Assembly: GCF_002865545.1 (NCBI RefSeq)
Contig: NZ_CP025543.1
Span: 310,001-374,000, forward strand
DNA: 64,000 nucleotides
Reading direction: 5' to 3'
DNA from: Spiroplasma monobiae MQ-1
GTDB taxonomy: Bacteria > Bacillota_I > Bacilli_A > Mycoplasmatales > Mycoplasmataceae
In this document: one piece after another, positions 23,514-35,132 of the stretch
How positions within the stretch are numbered: the stretch's first letter is position 1
How the letters are laid out: every line of letters starts with the position of its first letter
Notes under the pieces: generated by a model
Seen by the model: the letters and a program-made list of their open reading frames with translations, nothing else
Told to the model about the DNA's origin: nothing
Database searches by the model: none
Program-made: the position numbers and the translations under genes

Positions 23514-25382
23514 ATGGATCAATCATTTAGTGTAACAAACAACCCAATTGGTGATGTGAATGTTGCAAGTAAAAAAGAAGAATCTAAAAAGTACATACCA
23601 GATGATAAGGTATATAAACTTGTGAAAGAAAAACAAAAATTAAAGTTTTCTTGAATTGTTTTAATATATGGATGAAAATACAAGGCTTTATTTTTAAGTG
23701 TTGTATTTGTAGTTACTTTTAGTGCTTTTTTAGTAAGTTTAAATACTTTGTTCCTAAAAAATGTTTTATCTGCAGCTCAAGCAGAAGATTTGACTTATTG
23801 AAATTTGAAGTGACATTGATGAATGGCAATAACTGCAGCAGATTTAGTGATGCTTTATTTCTGTACATATATTAGAAACTCTTGTTCAATAATGTTAGCT
23901 GTAAGAATAGAAGTTGAATTAAGAAATTTAACAATTAAGAGATTATTAGAGCAAGACATTAGTTATTATTCTGATAAAAAAATAGGTAAATTAATGACTA
24001 AGTTAGTTGGTGATACTAATGTTATTGGAAATGAAATATCAGGAATGATTGCTTGGGTAATTCAAGCTCCATTAGTAATAATTATGGGTACTGTTATGAT
24101 GTTCATAATACATCCACAATTAGCTGTTGTTGCAAGTGTTTCTGTTTATTTATTGACCATATTAGTAATTTTATTCTCATTACAATACCAAAAGAAAGTT
24201 AAAAAAGTTAGAGAAGTAATTTCTGACATAAACGGAGATGTTGTTGATAGAATTGGTGCTATTAAATTAGTTAAAGCAACAGGGACTAGAAAATATGAAG
24301 AATCAAGATTAGAAACACTTCATGACCCATATATTAAAGCTTTCAAACCTATATCTAAAATTGATGGAACATTGTTAGCAATCCTTATTGCATCTGATGT
24401 TGTTATAAATTTAATTATGATAACTGTTGCGATTTCATTTTATAGAAATGAATCTGGAATGATGACAGAAACTTTACCTGCATTTATTTCTGCAATGGTT
24501 GGTTTAACAAGACCTTTATGACAAATTGCAGCTATTATTCCAGGTCTTTCTAGAGCGTCAGCTTCTTCAACTCAAATTTATGAAACAATTGAACAAGATC
24601 CTATTTTAGATGACAATGAAAAAAACGGATTATTATTTGATGAAAATATTTCTAAAATTGAATTTAGACAAGTTAAGTTTAATTATCCAGAAAAACCAGA
24701 AGTTAATATAGTTCCGAAACTAGATTTAGTTCTAGAAAAAGGAAAATCTTATGCCTTTGTTGGAGAAACTGGAAGTGGTAAATCAACAATTTCTAAATTA
24801 TTATTAAGATTTTATGACCCAACAGAAGGTTGCGTTCTTGTAAACGATAAAAATGTTAAAGATTTCAATTTAAAAAGTTACTTAAGCCATGTTGGTTATG
24901 TCGAACAAGAACCTTCAATAATATTTGGGGATGTATATGACAATGTAAGGTATGGTTACTTTCAAGCAACTGAAGAAGAAGTCCATGAAGCTTGTAAAAA
25001 AGCACAAATTGACAAAATCATTAATAGTTGACCATATGGTTACCAAACAGTTCTTGGTGAACGAGGATTGTTATTGAGTGGTGGGCAAAAACAAAGACTT
25101 GTTATTGCAAGAATACTTTTAAGAAACCCAGAACTTTTAATTTTAGATGAAGCAACAAGTGCTTTAGACAATATTGTAGAAAAAGAAATTCAAGCTCAAT
25201 TAAATGAACTAATGAAAGACAAAACATCAGTAATTATTGCTCATAGGTTAAGTACTATAAAAGATGTTGATCAAATATTTGTTTTAGCTCCAGGTAAGGG
25301 AATTGTTCAACAAGGGACTTATAAAGAGTTAATAAAAGTACCAGGTAAATTTAAAGATTTACATGATGCTGGAAATGCTTAA
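23514..25382 (+). CDS. ABC half-exporter (fused membrane and ATPase domains)
   Basis: The 622-residue protein has about 50 charged N-terminal residues, a six-helix exporter domain (residues about 45-370), and a C-terminal ATPase domain: Walker A GETGSGKST near 418, Q-loop YVEQEPS, signature LLSGGQKQR near 520, Walker B LLILDEATSALD and the H-loop IIAHRLST. This is the MdlB/MsbA/multidrug-exporter type and would work as a dimer; substrate unknown. Trp is encoded both by many TGA and by a TGG. It has an AAGGGG ribosome site and a terminator immediately after, so it is a single-gene unit. Confidence 0.95.
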
Positions 25383-25383
25383 A

Positions 25384-25411
25384 AAAACTAACCATAAAGG
25401 TTAGTTTTTTT
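25384..25411 (+). terminator. Intrinsic terminator after ABC exporter
   Basis: AAAACTAACC-ATAAA-GGTTAGTTTT with a T tail, a 10-bp perfect stem. Confidence 0.9.
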
Positions 25412-25440
25412 ATGCTATTATTCAATTAGGAGTTGAAATT

Positions 25441-26691
25441 ATGAACAAACCTCTAAGTTTCTTGTTGAGACCAACATCTCTAAAAAATATAATAGGACAA
25501 TCACATTTAATAAATAATAAATATGGATTAATAACAAAAATGGTTGAAAACAACTTTCTTGCTAATCTAATTTTTTATGGTCCTCCCGGGGTTGGAAAAA
25601 CTTCAATGGCTATATCTATTGCGAAAGACTTAAACGCTAAATTTGAATTTTTTAATGCTTCAAACGATAAAAAGGACAAACTTCAAAAACTTATCGATTC
25701 TTCAAATCATGAAGAACAATTGGTTTTAATAATTGATGAAATTCATAGAATGAATAGAAATATTCAAGATTATTTACTTGAATATATTGAATCTAAAAAG
25801 GTAATAGTTTTTTTAACAACAACTGAAAATCCTTACTTTGTAATAAATCCAGCAATTAGAAGTAGATGCACTATCTTAAAATTGCAAGAAATAAATACAC
25901 AAGAAATGAAAGAGGGTCTGAAAAGAGTTATTAAAAATAATAATATAGAATTAAATATTGAACAAGATGCATTTGATAATTTGTGTGAACTTTCAAACGG
26001 AGATTTAAGAGTTGCTTTAAATGCAATTGAAATAATTACAAATCTTTATTCAAAAGAAAAAGTGAATAATGAAGTTATAAAATCAATTTTTGACCAAGCA
26101 GTTACAAAAGGAACTGGTGAAGGTGATGAATATCACGATCTTAAATCAGCTCTTCAAAAATCAATTAGAGGAAGTGACGTTGACGCATCACTTCATTATT
26201 GAGCAAGATTAATGGCTATTGGTGATTATGAAGTGTTAATGAGAAGAATGATTATAATGGCTTATGAAGATATAGGACTTGCAAATCCAACAATAACAGT
26301 AAGAGTTTATCAGGCTTGCCAAATCTTTAGGCAAATTGGGATGCCTGAGGGAAGAATAATTTTGGGTCTAGCAATAATTGAAATGGCCTTAAGTGAGAAA
26401 TCTAATTCATCTTATTTGGCTTTAGAAAAAGCTCTAGAAGATGTTAAACAAGGTCTAGCACCACCAATACCACCATATCTAAGAGATAATCACTATAAGA
26501 ATGCACATAAATTAGGTCATGGTATTGGATACAAATACGCTCATGATTATCCAAATGATTGAGTAGATCAACAATACTTGCCTGATGAAATAAAAGACAT
26601 TACTTATTTTGAGTTTAAGCCACACAGCGCTTATGAAAAAAAGTTAATGGAAATCTATATAAAATTTACAAATAAAAATAATATAAAATAA
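25441..26691 (+). CDS. rarA: Replication-associated recombination protein A (RarA/MgsA)
   Basis: RarA is a clamp-loader-like AAA+ ATPase that acts at stalled replication forks with single-strand binding protein. The 416-residue protein has Walker [11 protein letters not shown], Walker B LIIDEIHRMNR, the sensor TTENPYF (family: T-T-E-N-P-s-F), SRCTILKL and the C-terminal helical domain with ARLMAIGDYEVLMRRM and the family-typical end region PIPPYLRDNHYK, normally PxHLRdahyk. TGA-Trp codons at 26200 and 26560 are read through. It begins 30 bases after a terminator with AGGAG as ribosome site. Confidence 0.93.
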
Positions 26692-26717
26692 TATAAGTGA
26701 AAGAGAGGTATTTAAAT

Positions 26718-27497
26718 ATGAAAACTAGTATGCAAATTAAAGAAGAATTAGCTAGTCAAGGTTATATTTGAATGCCTACATACAAAGATATCTTACAAAA
26801 AGTATGATATCAAACAGAAACTTATTTTGATGATGATGAAACTGTTTTATCAGCTCTTTGGGCAAGTTTTAAAAGATATGATGATGAAATGGTTGGGATA
26901 GTTTTTATTACCTCAAAAAGAACTTTTACACTAGAGATTTTAGATAATGATACAAGTACTCAAATTAGATATTTACCTTTTGATTCTTATTCATTACAAA
27001 AAATTCAGTTACAATTTTCTAAAAATCCTGGAGGATTACATTATGTATCTCTCCAAAACGATAGTTTTGGAAATGGTGTAACTTTTGCAACCCCAAATAG
27101 AGAAGTGGCTCAACACTTTGTAGATACTCTTGCAGGAAGGACTAATGGTGAAATTGAACTTCTTCCCGATTCAGATAATCCTTTATTAGCTGAAAATGAA
27201 AGAGAACAAGTTATTGATAAGAACTTAAATAAAGCAGAAGAGATTGTACCTCATAAGTTCGAAAAGAAACATGAAGAAATAAAACCTATGAAGGAATTTG
27301 ATGGATGAAGAAAAGCACCACCAGAAGCAAAAGAAAAAGTAGTTGAAATTAAAGTTGTTCCACCTAAAAAAACAAAGCCAAAAAAAGAAAAGAAAAATGG
27401 TTATGGTTCAAAATGACAATCAAAAACATGGTTACTTTGATTTTTATTGCCTGTAGGAGTTTTGGGGTTAATACTTGCAATTATATTTATAATTTAA
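26718..27497 (+). CDS. Tail-anchored protein with possible PH-like domain
   Basis: I do not recognise a named family for this 259-residue protein. Residues about 50-145 have the strand pattern of bacterial PH-like domains: GIVFITSKRTFTLEIL (like the common xGxlxlTnkRlxf), then a YLPFDSYSLQKIQLQF strand set, a GNGVTFATPN strand and a final helix REVAQHFVDTLAG. A Lys/Glu/Pro-rich linker follows, and the last 24 residues are one hydrophobic helix (LLWFLLPVGVLGLILAIIF), so it is probably anchored by its C-terminus with the rest in the cytoplasm. It precedes another small membrane protein and an ABC system, suggesting an envelope role. PH-like is inference. Confidence 0.75.
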
Positions 27498-27506
27498 GGA
27501 GTGTTT

Positions 27507-27980
27507 ATGAAGAATAAAATCAATTACTATAAATTAGCTATATTTATATGTCTAATCGCACAAGTGATTAGTTTTTTTGATTTTCTAATTGTGACAACTT
27601 TCTTAATAATTAATTTAAATTTTATATTCAAATTAATTAAGTTACCATTTTCCAAAAATAAAAAGGGGACTTTAAAATCGTTTGCATTTATATTTATTTA
27701 TATTACTTTTTGAACTATGTTTTTATTTATTGTTTTTGGATTTACTTTATTTATAACTATAAAATTTAGTTCTCCAAAAATAGATTTTAAGTTATTGGAA
27801 ATATTTTATTTAGTAATTCCATTCATATTTAATACTTTAATATTTAAATTACATAGAGATAAAATTATAAGGATTATAGAATTTAGAAGAGTAGAACCTA
27901 AAAGACAAGATGAATTTATAAATATAATTTCCTCGAAAAATATAATAATTTCCTATATAAAAGAGATAAAGCCTCTTTAA
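27507..27980 (+). CDS. Small multi-pass membrane protein
   Basis: I do not recognise this 157-residue protein. It has about four hydrophobic helices (YYKLAIFICLIAQVISFFDF, FLIINLNFIFKL, FAFIFIYITFWTMFLFIVFG, IFYLVIPFIFNTLIF) and ends with a basic cytoplasmic-looking tail. The ATG at 27507 follows AAGGAG, ten bases after the previous stop. Its stop codon lies in the left arm of an 18-bp hairpin before the ABC ATPase gene, so its translation could affect expression of that gene. Confidence 0.7.
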
Positions 27981-28014
27981 ATTAAAAAAATTATTTTTTA
28001 ATTTAAAGAGGAGG
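27972..28014 (+). promoter_or_regulatory. 18-bp perfect hairpin masking the ribosome site of the ABC ATPase
   Basis: Two perfect 18-base arms (27972-27989 and 27994-28011, beginning CCTCTTTAAATT and ending AATTTAAAGAGG) enclose a 4-base loop. The right arm contains most of the AAAGAGGAGG ribosome site (28005-28014) of the gene starting at 28020. No T-run follows, so it is not a usual terminator. A hairpin that blocks translation unless opened, for example by ribosomes finishing the upstream gene, is the likely effect. Confidence 0.65.
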
Positions 28015-28019
28015 ACAAA

Positions 28020-28742
28020 ATGAATAAAATTATAAAAATAAATAATGTATCTAAAGAGAAAATAATAAAAAATGTAAACTTATCAATTTCAAATGGAGAA
28101 TGTATATCTATTATGGGTAACAGTGGAGCTGGTAAGACAACTCTTGCAAATATAATATCTGGATTGGAAAAACCAACATCAGGCAATGTGCTTTTTGACG
28201 GTGTTGATATAGTCCAACTAAAAGAACCTAATCTAACAAAGTTTAGATCTATAGCAATTTCTTATATATTTCAAGACTATAAATTAATAGAATATTTAAA
28301 TGTTGAACAAAATATAAAATTTATTGAAAAAAATAACAAAAGTTATATTGATGAAAAAAAATACAATAAACTAATAAATGATCTTGGATTAACAAAAATT
28401 GAAAAGAAAACTGTTAGTCAATTATCTGGTGGACAAAAACAAAGAGTTGCAATAGCAAGAGCGATGATAGGAGAGTCTAAAGTTATAATAGCAGATGAAC
28501 CAACAGCAGCTTTGGATATGGTTAATAAGAAAATTGTTTTAAATGAATTAAAGAAACTTACAAAAGCCAATAATAAAACTCTAATAATAATAACTCATGA
28601 TCCTGAAGTGGCATTAAAGTGCGATAGAATTTTAATAGTAAGTAATGGAAGTATAAGTGATGAGTTTTCAACTAATTATGTTTCATATAATGAGATTGAA
28701 AATATTTTAATAAAGAATTATAAAAATGAAAACAATGCTTAA
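28020..28742 (+). CDS. ABC transporter ATPase, MacB/LolD type
   Basis: The 240-residue ATPase has Walker A GNSGAGKTT near residue 33, the Q-loop SYIFQDYKLIEYLNV, signature LSGGQKQRVAIARAM, Walker B VIIADEPTAALD and H-loop LIIITHDPEVA. Sequence and size fit the MacB/LolD/FtsE group, whose partners are FtsX-like permeases with four helices. The next gene, overlapping by 17 bases, encodes such a permease. The group moves lipoproteins, peptides or transmits force rather than importing small solutes; the substrate here is unknown. The ribosome site is inside a perfect hairpin (27972-28011). Confidence 0.93.
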   Translation: MNKIIKINNVSKEKIIKNVNLSISNGECISIMGNSGAGKTTLANIISGLEKPTSGNVLFDGVDIVQLKEPNLTKFRSIAISYIFQDYKLIEYLNVEQNIKFIEKNNKSYIDEKKYNKLINDLGLTKIEKKTVSQLSGGQKQRVAIARAMIGESKVIIADEPTAALDMVNKKIVLNELKKLTKANNKTLIIITHDPEVALKCDRILIVSNGSISDEFSTNYVSYNEIENILIKNYKNENNA

Positions 28743-30015
28743 ACAAATTTTTAATTACAAATACTTTAATATCGCTTCAGCTTTGGTATTTTTAATATCA
28801 TCTATGTTTATATATTCTTCATCAACGCTTTTAATTTCTTCTTTTAGTAATGAAACGGTTCAGGAAAGTAATATGACTTTAATATTTATAATACTTTTTG
28901 GTGTTTTGTTTTTGGTTTCTATAATTGTTTCTTTGTTCATAATGAAAATGAATTTAGAAACAAGAAGTGAGGAGATAATCAATAAAAGGATAATTGGGAT
29001 ATCAGAAAAATCAATAAAGAAAAATTTAATTTTAGAACAGTTAATAATACTATTTCCTGTAATATTGTTGGGATTTTTACTTTCAATACCTTTGAATGGA
29101 GTTTTAATAGAAAGTTTGAAAGAAAAGAATGTTTTAAATATTGATTTCGAAATAAATTATAACTTTACTCTCATTGTGGAAGTTATAATCTTTGGATTAA
29201 TATTTATATTACTTTCCTCAATTATTAGTTTAACTGGTTTCAAAAACATTAATTCACCGAAGCAAATTGCTACTGATATTAGTAGAAAAGAGCTGATTAT
29301 TAAAATAATATTTGGTTCAATTTTTTTAATATCTTATCTATTGCTTGTATTCTTAACTAGAACTAGCGTTATATATTTATTTGGAGGTATTTTTTTAATA
29401 ATAGGATTGTCATTTATTGGAGACTTATTTGTTCTATATTCTTGTCAAATATTTTCCAAAATTTTAAGTAAATCATTTTTGATCCATGGTTCTTTTAAAA
29501 ATATTATGCAAAAATACAAACTTGTATCTTCGTTGATTTTAATAATTGTAACTGTTTGTGTATTCAACTATTTTACTCAAAATGCTTTATTGGCAGATGT
29601 AGATAAATTTAATGATAGTAATAATAACTTTGCCATTGGACTTAACTTTTTAGCTTTATATTTGAATTACTCATTAATATTTTATGGTGTTTTAGTTCTT
29701 ATAAATTCTACTTTTATCTATTTTAATTCTTTAAAAGAAGAAGAAAACAAACTAAAAAAACTAGGTTTTAGTAATTTTAAAATATTTATTAGAAAATTAA
29801 CTCAAATTAATATAATATTTTTGTTTATTTTATTTTGAATATTTATCTCAACATTATTTATATCTTTAGTTTGAAATGATGAGCAAGCAATTAATAATAT
29901 TGTTAATTGATTCTATTTAATCTTAACAATATACTTGCTACTTATTGTTATTTCAATTATTAGTGTATTTAATATTCAATCAAATAATAGAAAAAATACA
30001 AAAAAAATCGCATAA
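28726..30015 (+). CDS. ABC transporter permease (FtsX-like)
   Basis: The 429-residue membrane protein overlaps the ATPase gene and is its probable partner. About eight to ten hydrophobic helices can be seen, in two sets, each followed by a motif resembling the FtsX coupling helix (NKRIIGISEKSIKKNLILEQ, and KKLGFSNFKIFIRKLTQIN). Unlike MacB it has no large outer loop. TGA-Trp codons occur in the last 65 residues. An alternative start at 28735 would shorten it by three residues. The gene ends in a terminator shared with the convergent lipoprotein gene. Confidence 0.85.
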
Positions 30016-30028
30016 AGCGATTTTTTTT
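30001..30028. terminator. Bidirectional terminator
   Basis: AAATCGC-ATAAA-GCGATTT with A7 on the left and T8 on the right, between the converging permease and lipoprotein genes; works for both strands. Confidence 0.85.
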
Positions 30029-32555
30029 AAACTCTTTTAATAGATTTAATATATCAATCAGACCAACCTGGTCTTAAAAGGAGTTTAATTTCATAATTAA
30101 ATGTTCTCTTTGTTGCTGGATCTGTATAGGTTGTTACGTATACAATTCCTGATTCAACATTTCCTTCATCGATTCCATAATGAGATTTAACTTTACTTTT
30201 AAAGTTTCTTGATTGTATTAAAGGTTTATAAACTGTATTTGATAGGTCGTTTTTCACTTTGTTAACATCTGCAAAACCCTTAACTATTTGATCTAATAGA
30301 CTATCAATTGATTTGTCATCAATTATTTTTTCTAAACCAGATAATAAAGAATTATCTCTAAATTTATTTAATTGTCTTCCGTTATCATCAAAATCTGTTC
30401 CTAAAGCATACATTGCAGATTTTGCTCCGTTTATTGGTGGTATATTATTATTCTCGATTTGAACTGTTAAACCATTTAATCCCGAAGTTATCATCAATGC
30501 TTGAAGTGCTGTATATTGGTTTTCTTCATTGCTTCCTTCACCATTATATGGTTTGTTGCTGTTTTTTATAAAAATTTTGTATTTATCTTCAACTAATGCT
30601 TTTGAAATATCTTGTAAACCTGAAGCAATACCTTTGGCTTCTTCTTTTAATTGTCTAAATTTAGCATCATTATTAGAAGATGACTTGATATTTTTATAGA
30701 TAAAATCTAAAATTTCACTAATTGTTTTTCCTTCATAAACTGGTCCTGCAAGAATTATTTGAAGAGAAATATTTTCTTCTCCTCCAATTATATCTTTTAA
30801 CATAGTTGAGTTTTTACTATATAAAGCTGTTCAAGAATTTTTCATAATTTTCTCAGAATTAGAAGAAAATTTTATGGGTAGAGAAACTCCGAAAGAATTT
30901 AATAATTCTATAAGTCCATTTAAACCATCAATGCTACTTCCTTGAATAATCATATCCATTGATAATCTAAGTAAATTACCTATTTGATCTTTTCCTATAT
31001 CAATACCAATATTTATTGATATATTTTGTCACACGGCAATTCCGTAACCTAAAGAATAAAGCAATGGAGATAAACCTTCATGAGAGCCAACATCATTAGA
31101 TATATTTGGTAGCATTGTAAGTAATTTAGAACCTCAACCAATTATGTTGTTACCTAAAAATGGTTTGCCAAAGTCAATCGATTTAGATGTTGAACCAGTT
31201 TGTAATAAAAGAGAGAATAATTTCGCTAATTGTAAACCATTTTCTGATTCACTGTTAAATGCTATTGATAGGTTTTTTACTAATTTTTTAGTACTAAAAA
31301 TATTTTCCTTATATTTTTCGCTTCCCAGTCTTTTCAAAAATTCCTGATTTTTATTTTTTCTATCTTCATTATTATTAAATAAATCGCTATTACTTTGTGC
31401 AACATTAGTTTCAAAATCAACACTAGTAATTCTTTGTAATAATCCTGCTACCACAAATAGAATATCTGGTATTATTGAAACAATATTTGAAGTGCTTATG
31501 CTAGAAATATTTTCAAAAAATACTGCAATAACTTCACCAAATTGTTTTTCAAAGTTATAATCAATATCTTTGTAAAGTTCTATTTTATCTGTTATTATTT
31601 TATCGTTTTGTCCTGATAATGTAGCAAAGATATTATAAAGTCTCTTATTTGTTGCGTTCATTATTTGTTTATTTGTCATACTTTCAATTGAATCCATTGT
31701 TAAAATAGAATTAATTAAATCATCCATTAAAGGTATTAAAATGTCAAACTCATTTAATAGTTCTATTATTCCTGAAATTAATGGAACAATATTAATGCTT
31801 GAAAGTGCTGAAAGTAAACCATTTGTTATATTTGTTTTACCTTCTTTCATATCATTTAAAAAAGTTGCATTTAATAGATTTGAAATTAAACTATAGACAG
31901 CATTTGATCCAGAAACTGACTTTAAAAGAATTGCTAATGGAACTGATGCATTATCTAAAATACTTGCAACACTTTCCATACTTTCTTTTCCCACACCATT
32001 TGCACCAGAAGGTGATAGACCTAATTGTGGTAATAAACCTTGTATTAAACCAGAAATACTTGGATGGATTCCTCCATTAGATTTAATAGCACTAATAACA
32101 AGAGTTAATATACTTCCAATTGAATCTCCCGAACCATTAGGTGATTTAACTTGGTTTGTTAAAAAATCATTTTCACCATAACTGCCATTACCTGATTTAT
32201 TTAACTCATTAATCGCATCTCTGCTTAAAGATTGACCACCAAAATAGTTAGACATTAATGATCCAACTGTTGTTTCTGAGTCTGTTTTAAAATCAGGAAT
32301 TAATGAATTTGCTTTTCCTGAATTAATTAATCCATTTAAATATTCAGCGTCATATGCCAATTCACCATTTGCAAGCATATCTTGACTTGCGTTTTGTATC
32401 ATAGCTCCTCTCAGAGCTGCTGATGATATTTTCATTAAGTTATCTACTTTATTTTTAATAGAAGTTTTTATGTTATTAACTGTACTACATGCAGCAACAC
32501 TTCCTGTAGAAGCTGTAATTGCAATAATTCCTAAAAAAGAAATTAACTTTTTCAT
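30027..32555 (-). CDS. Large surface lipoprotein 1 (paralogous pair)
   Basis: The 842-residue product starts with a lipoprotein signal: KK, a hydrophobic stretch ISFLGIIAITASTG and the lipobox SVAAC, so Cys is lipidated and the protein sits on the outer face of the membrane. The mature part is Ser/Asn-rich and helical, with a conserved block near the N-terminus (NKVDNLMKISSAALRGAMIQ) and another, SRDAINE...KSNGGIHPSISGLIQG. The same blocks occur in the next lipoprotein, so the two arose by tandem duplication. It may belong to the mollicute MOLPALP lipoprotein family, which I cannot confirm. A minus-strand TATAAT lies at 32589-32594 and GAGGT precedes the start. Trp is TGA throughout. Confidence 0.9.
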
Positions 32556-32588
32556 TTTCCCAACTACCTCATATTCATTCTTAAAAAA

Positions 32589-32594
32589 ATTATA
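32589..32594 (-). promoter_or_regulatory. -10 box of lipoprotein 1
   Basis: Minus-strand TATAAT about 34 bases before the start codon, with the GAGGT ribosome site between. Confidence 0.5.
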
Positions 32595-32631
32595 TAATAA
32601 AAAGTAAAGATTATCATATAAAAAACAACTT

Positions 32632-32653
32632 AAAAAAAGAGCTATTAGCTCTT
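32632..32653 (-). terminator. Terminator of lipoprotein 2
   Basis: On the minus strand AAGAGCT-AAT-AGCTCTT followed by T residues, overlapping the stop codon of the second lipoprotein gene. Confidence 0.8.
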
Positions 32654-35078
32654 AAATTAATTTTATTTTTTCAACTTTTCAACTTTGGTCATTTAAAGCT
32701 AGCGTCAAAATGACTTGATATCTAAATTCTTTACCTAAAAACGGATCTTTATATGTTGTTATGTATTTTATTTGTTGTATTTTATTTTTTTTATCGATGT
32801 TTTCTTTTGAAATTAACTTCGTCTTAAAGTTTTCGCTTTTAATTAAAGGAAGATAAACTTCTTTAATTATTTTTGAATTTAAATTTTTAATTTCAATAAA
32901 ACCATTTGCAATATCATCTAAGACATTTTTCACAATTTCATCATCAAATATTTTTTCAACACCAGCTAATAAACTTTCTTCTTTAAAATTATTATTTATC
33001 TGATTACCATTATTGTCATATAGAGTTCCTAGAGCTGCCATAATTGCTTTATTACCTTTTATATTTAAGTTATTTGGCTCTTGATTGTTTGTGGATAAAA
33101 TTAAACCACTTCTTTTTGATGCCAAAATCAATACTTGAAGAGCGTTGTAATTACCTTTGTTTTCATAACTAAAATCTTTAAATTGTTCTAATTTACCTTT
33201 GTTTTTATATCATAGTGTAAATTCTTCAGATATTAAATTTTTGGCAACAATTGAAATTCCTTCTTTTAATTTTTGTCCTTGGTTAATTGTTTCTCCTTCA
33301 ATGGAATTATAAATAAGTCTTAGAATTTCTGAAATAGTTCCATTTGAAGATATTTTTATACTGAAAATAGAATATAGGTTAGTTTCAAGACCAAGTAAAT
33401 CTTTAAATAGTGTTGAATTTTCATCTCAAATAGAATTAAAGAGGTGCTTCAATTGATCTGTGGTTTCTTCACTAACTCTAAGATCAATTTTAATTCCTAA
33501 ATCTCCTAAGATATCCAAAACCTTGTTTAAGCCACTAAAATCAGAGTTATGACCAAGTCCATCGCCAATAACTCATCTAAACAAATTTCCAACTGAATCT
33601 GGTCCGAAGTTTTTATAATTTCATTCTTGTCAAACCGCAATACCATTACCCAAACCATACAATAAAGAAGAATAGTTATTTTTTAAGTTATTTGAACCCG
33701 ATTTAAGTTTTACAAATAAATTTATTAAAGTAATATTTTTATCTATATTTGTAGGTGATTTTCCTGAGTTAAATAACATGTAAAATAATTTTTGTGTTTG
33801 TTTTCCAAATGGGTCTTTATTTGTATCTGTTATTTCAATTAAATTTTTAAATAAAGTTTTAGAAGAGAAGGGGTTTTCCTTTAAATTTTTATTATTTAAT
33901 TCTTCTAAAAAATCATTATTTGATTTTTCGCTACTGAATAAGTTCTTGTCGTCTTTAGGGTTATATTGTGAAAAATCAATAGAAGATATATATTTTAAAA
34001 TTCCTGAAATAAAGAATATAAAATCTACAATATTTTCAGGTTCACTAATAATTAAAGTTAAAAATTTTGAAAAGTCAAAAGTTTCATCCTTTGAACCTAT
34101 TTTTTCTAAGAATTTGGCAATTATTTCTCCTAAATTTGTATCAAATTTACTACCTAATGGTTCATAAAGGTTTTCATTACCTATAACTTTGTCTAATTGT
34201 TGTGAAGCTCTTGCAAATATATTGCTTATTCTGTTTAGAGAAGCATTTATTATCATCTGTCCAGTCAGTTCTTCAGCTTTCTTATCAATTGTTAAAGATG
34301 AGTTTATAAAATTATCTAAAGAATTTAATAGACCCTTAAAATCTATATTTTTAACTGTTTCATCAATTCAACTACTTGTCGAAGAAATGTCTTTGTCTTT
34401 AATTGCATTTATAAATTCAGAATTAAAGAAATTTTTTAAAACAGAATTTAAAATTTTTGATTCTTGTAAAAAACCTATTAGTTTTGTTAATTCTGGTCCT
34501 GTTTGTTCTAAGAAATTTGAAATCGGTTTTAATTTATTGCTAGTTAAATTATTTGCTAATTTTTCATCTCCTATATTAATTTGAGGCAAAATACCTTCAA
34601 TTATTCCAGATAAACTAGGGTGAATTCCACCATTAGCTTTTAATATGCTTATTATAAGAACTAATGTATCTCCATATTGATCTAAAGGTCCTGAAGGAGA
34701 TTTAACATTATTGCTTAAAAAATTATTATTTTTAGAATTTATGGCATCTCTACTTAAATCTTGCATATCAAAATATGTACTGTGCAGGTCATTAATACTT
34801 GTTTCTCTATCTGTGTCAAAACCTTTTATAGTATCTATTGCCTTTGTATTACCAACTATTGTGTTTAAAAAATTAGAATCATACGATGAAAGTTCTTTAT
34901 TGCCTTCATTTGATTTTTGAATCATTGTTCCTCTCAAAAGAACTGATGAAATATTCATTAAATTTTCAACCTTATTTTTAATTGATTGTTTTTCTGTATT
35001 TATAAAACTGCAAGATGCCACACTAAAAGTAGATGCAGATATGCTTATAACACATAATAGCTCTAAAATCTTTTTCAT
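32652..35078 (-). CDS. Large surface lipoprotein 2 (paralogous pair)
   Basis: The 808-residue product begins with KK, hydrophobic LELLCVISISAST and lipobox SVASC, so it is a lipidated surface protein. It shares blocks with lipoprotein 1: NKVENLMNISSVLLRGTMIQ, DLSRDAINSKN, KANGGIHPSLSGIIEGILPQ and a similar C-terminal beta-like region (TTYKDP...EFRYQVILTL). Overall divergence is high, so the duplication is old or the proteins evolve fast. It has its own minus-strand TATAAT (35100-35105) and a GGGGG ribosome site; upstream lies the divergent promoter of the giant permease with two 18-bp tandem repeats. Confidence 0.9.
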
Positions 35079-35099
35079 ATTATTCCCCCAATATTTTTT

Positions 35100-35105
35100 A
35101 TTATA
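35100..35105 (-). promoter_or_regulatory. -10 box of lipoprotein 2
   Basis: Minus-strand TATAAT 22 bases before the start codon of lipoprotein 2. Confidence 0.5.
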
Positions 35106-35132
35106 TTTTTAAATATTAGTAAAAATTTTTTA

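Noticed and set aside
31799-32080. Plus-strand open frame of 93 residues inside lipoprotein 1
   Set aside because: Low-complexity His/Leu composition with no ribosome site, antisense to a well-supported lipoprotein gene.
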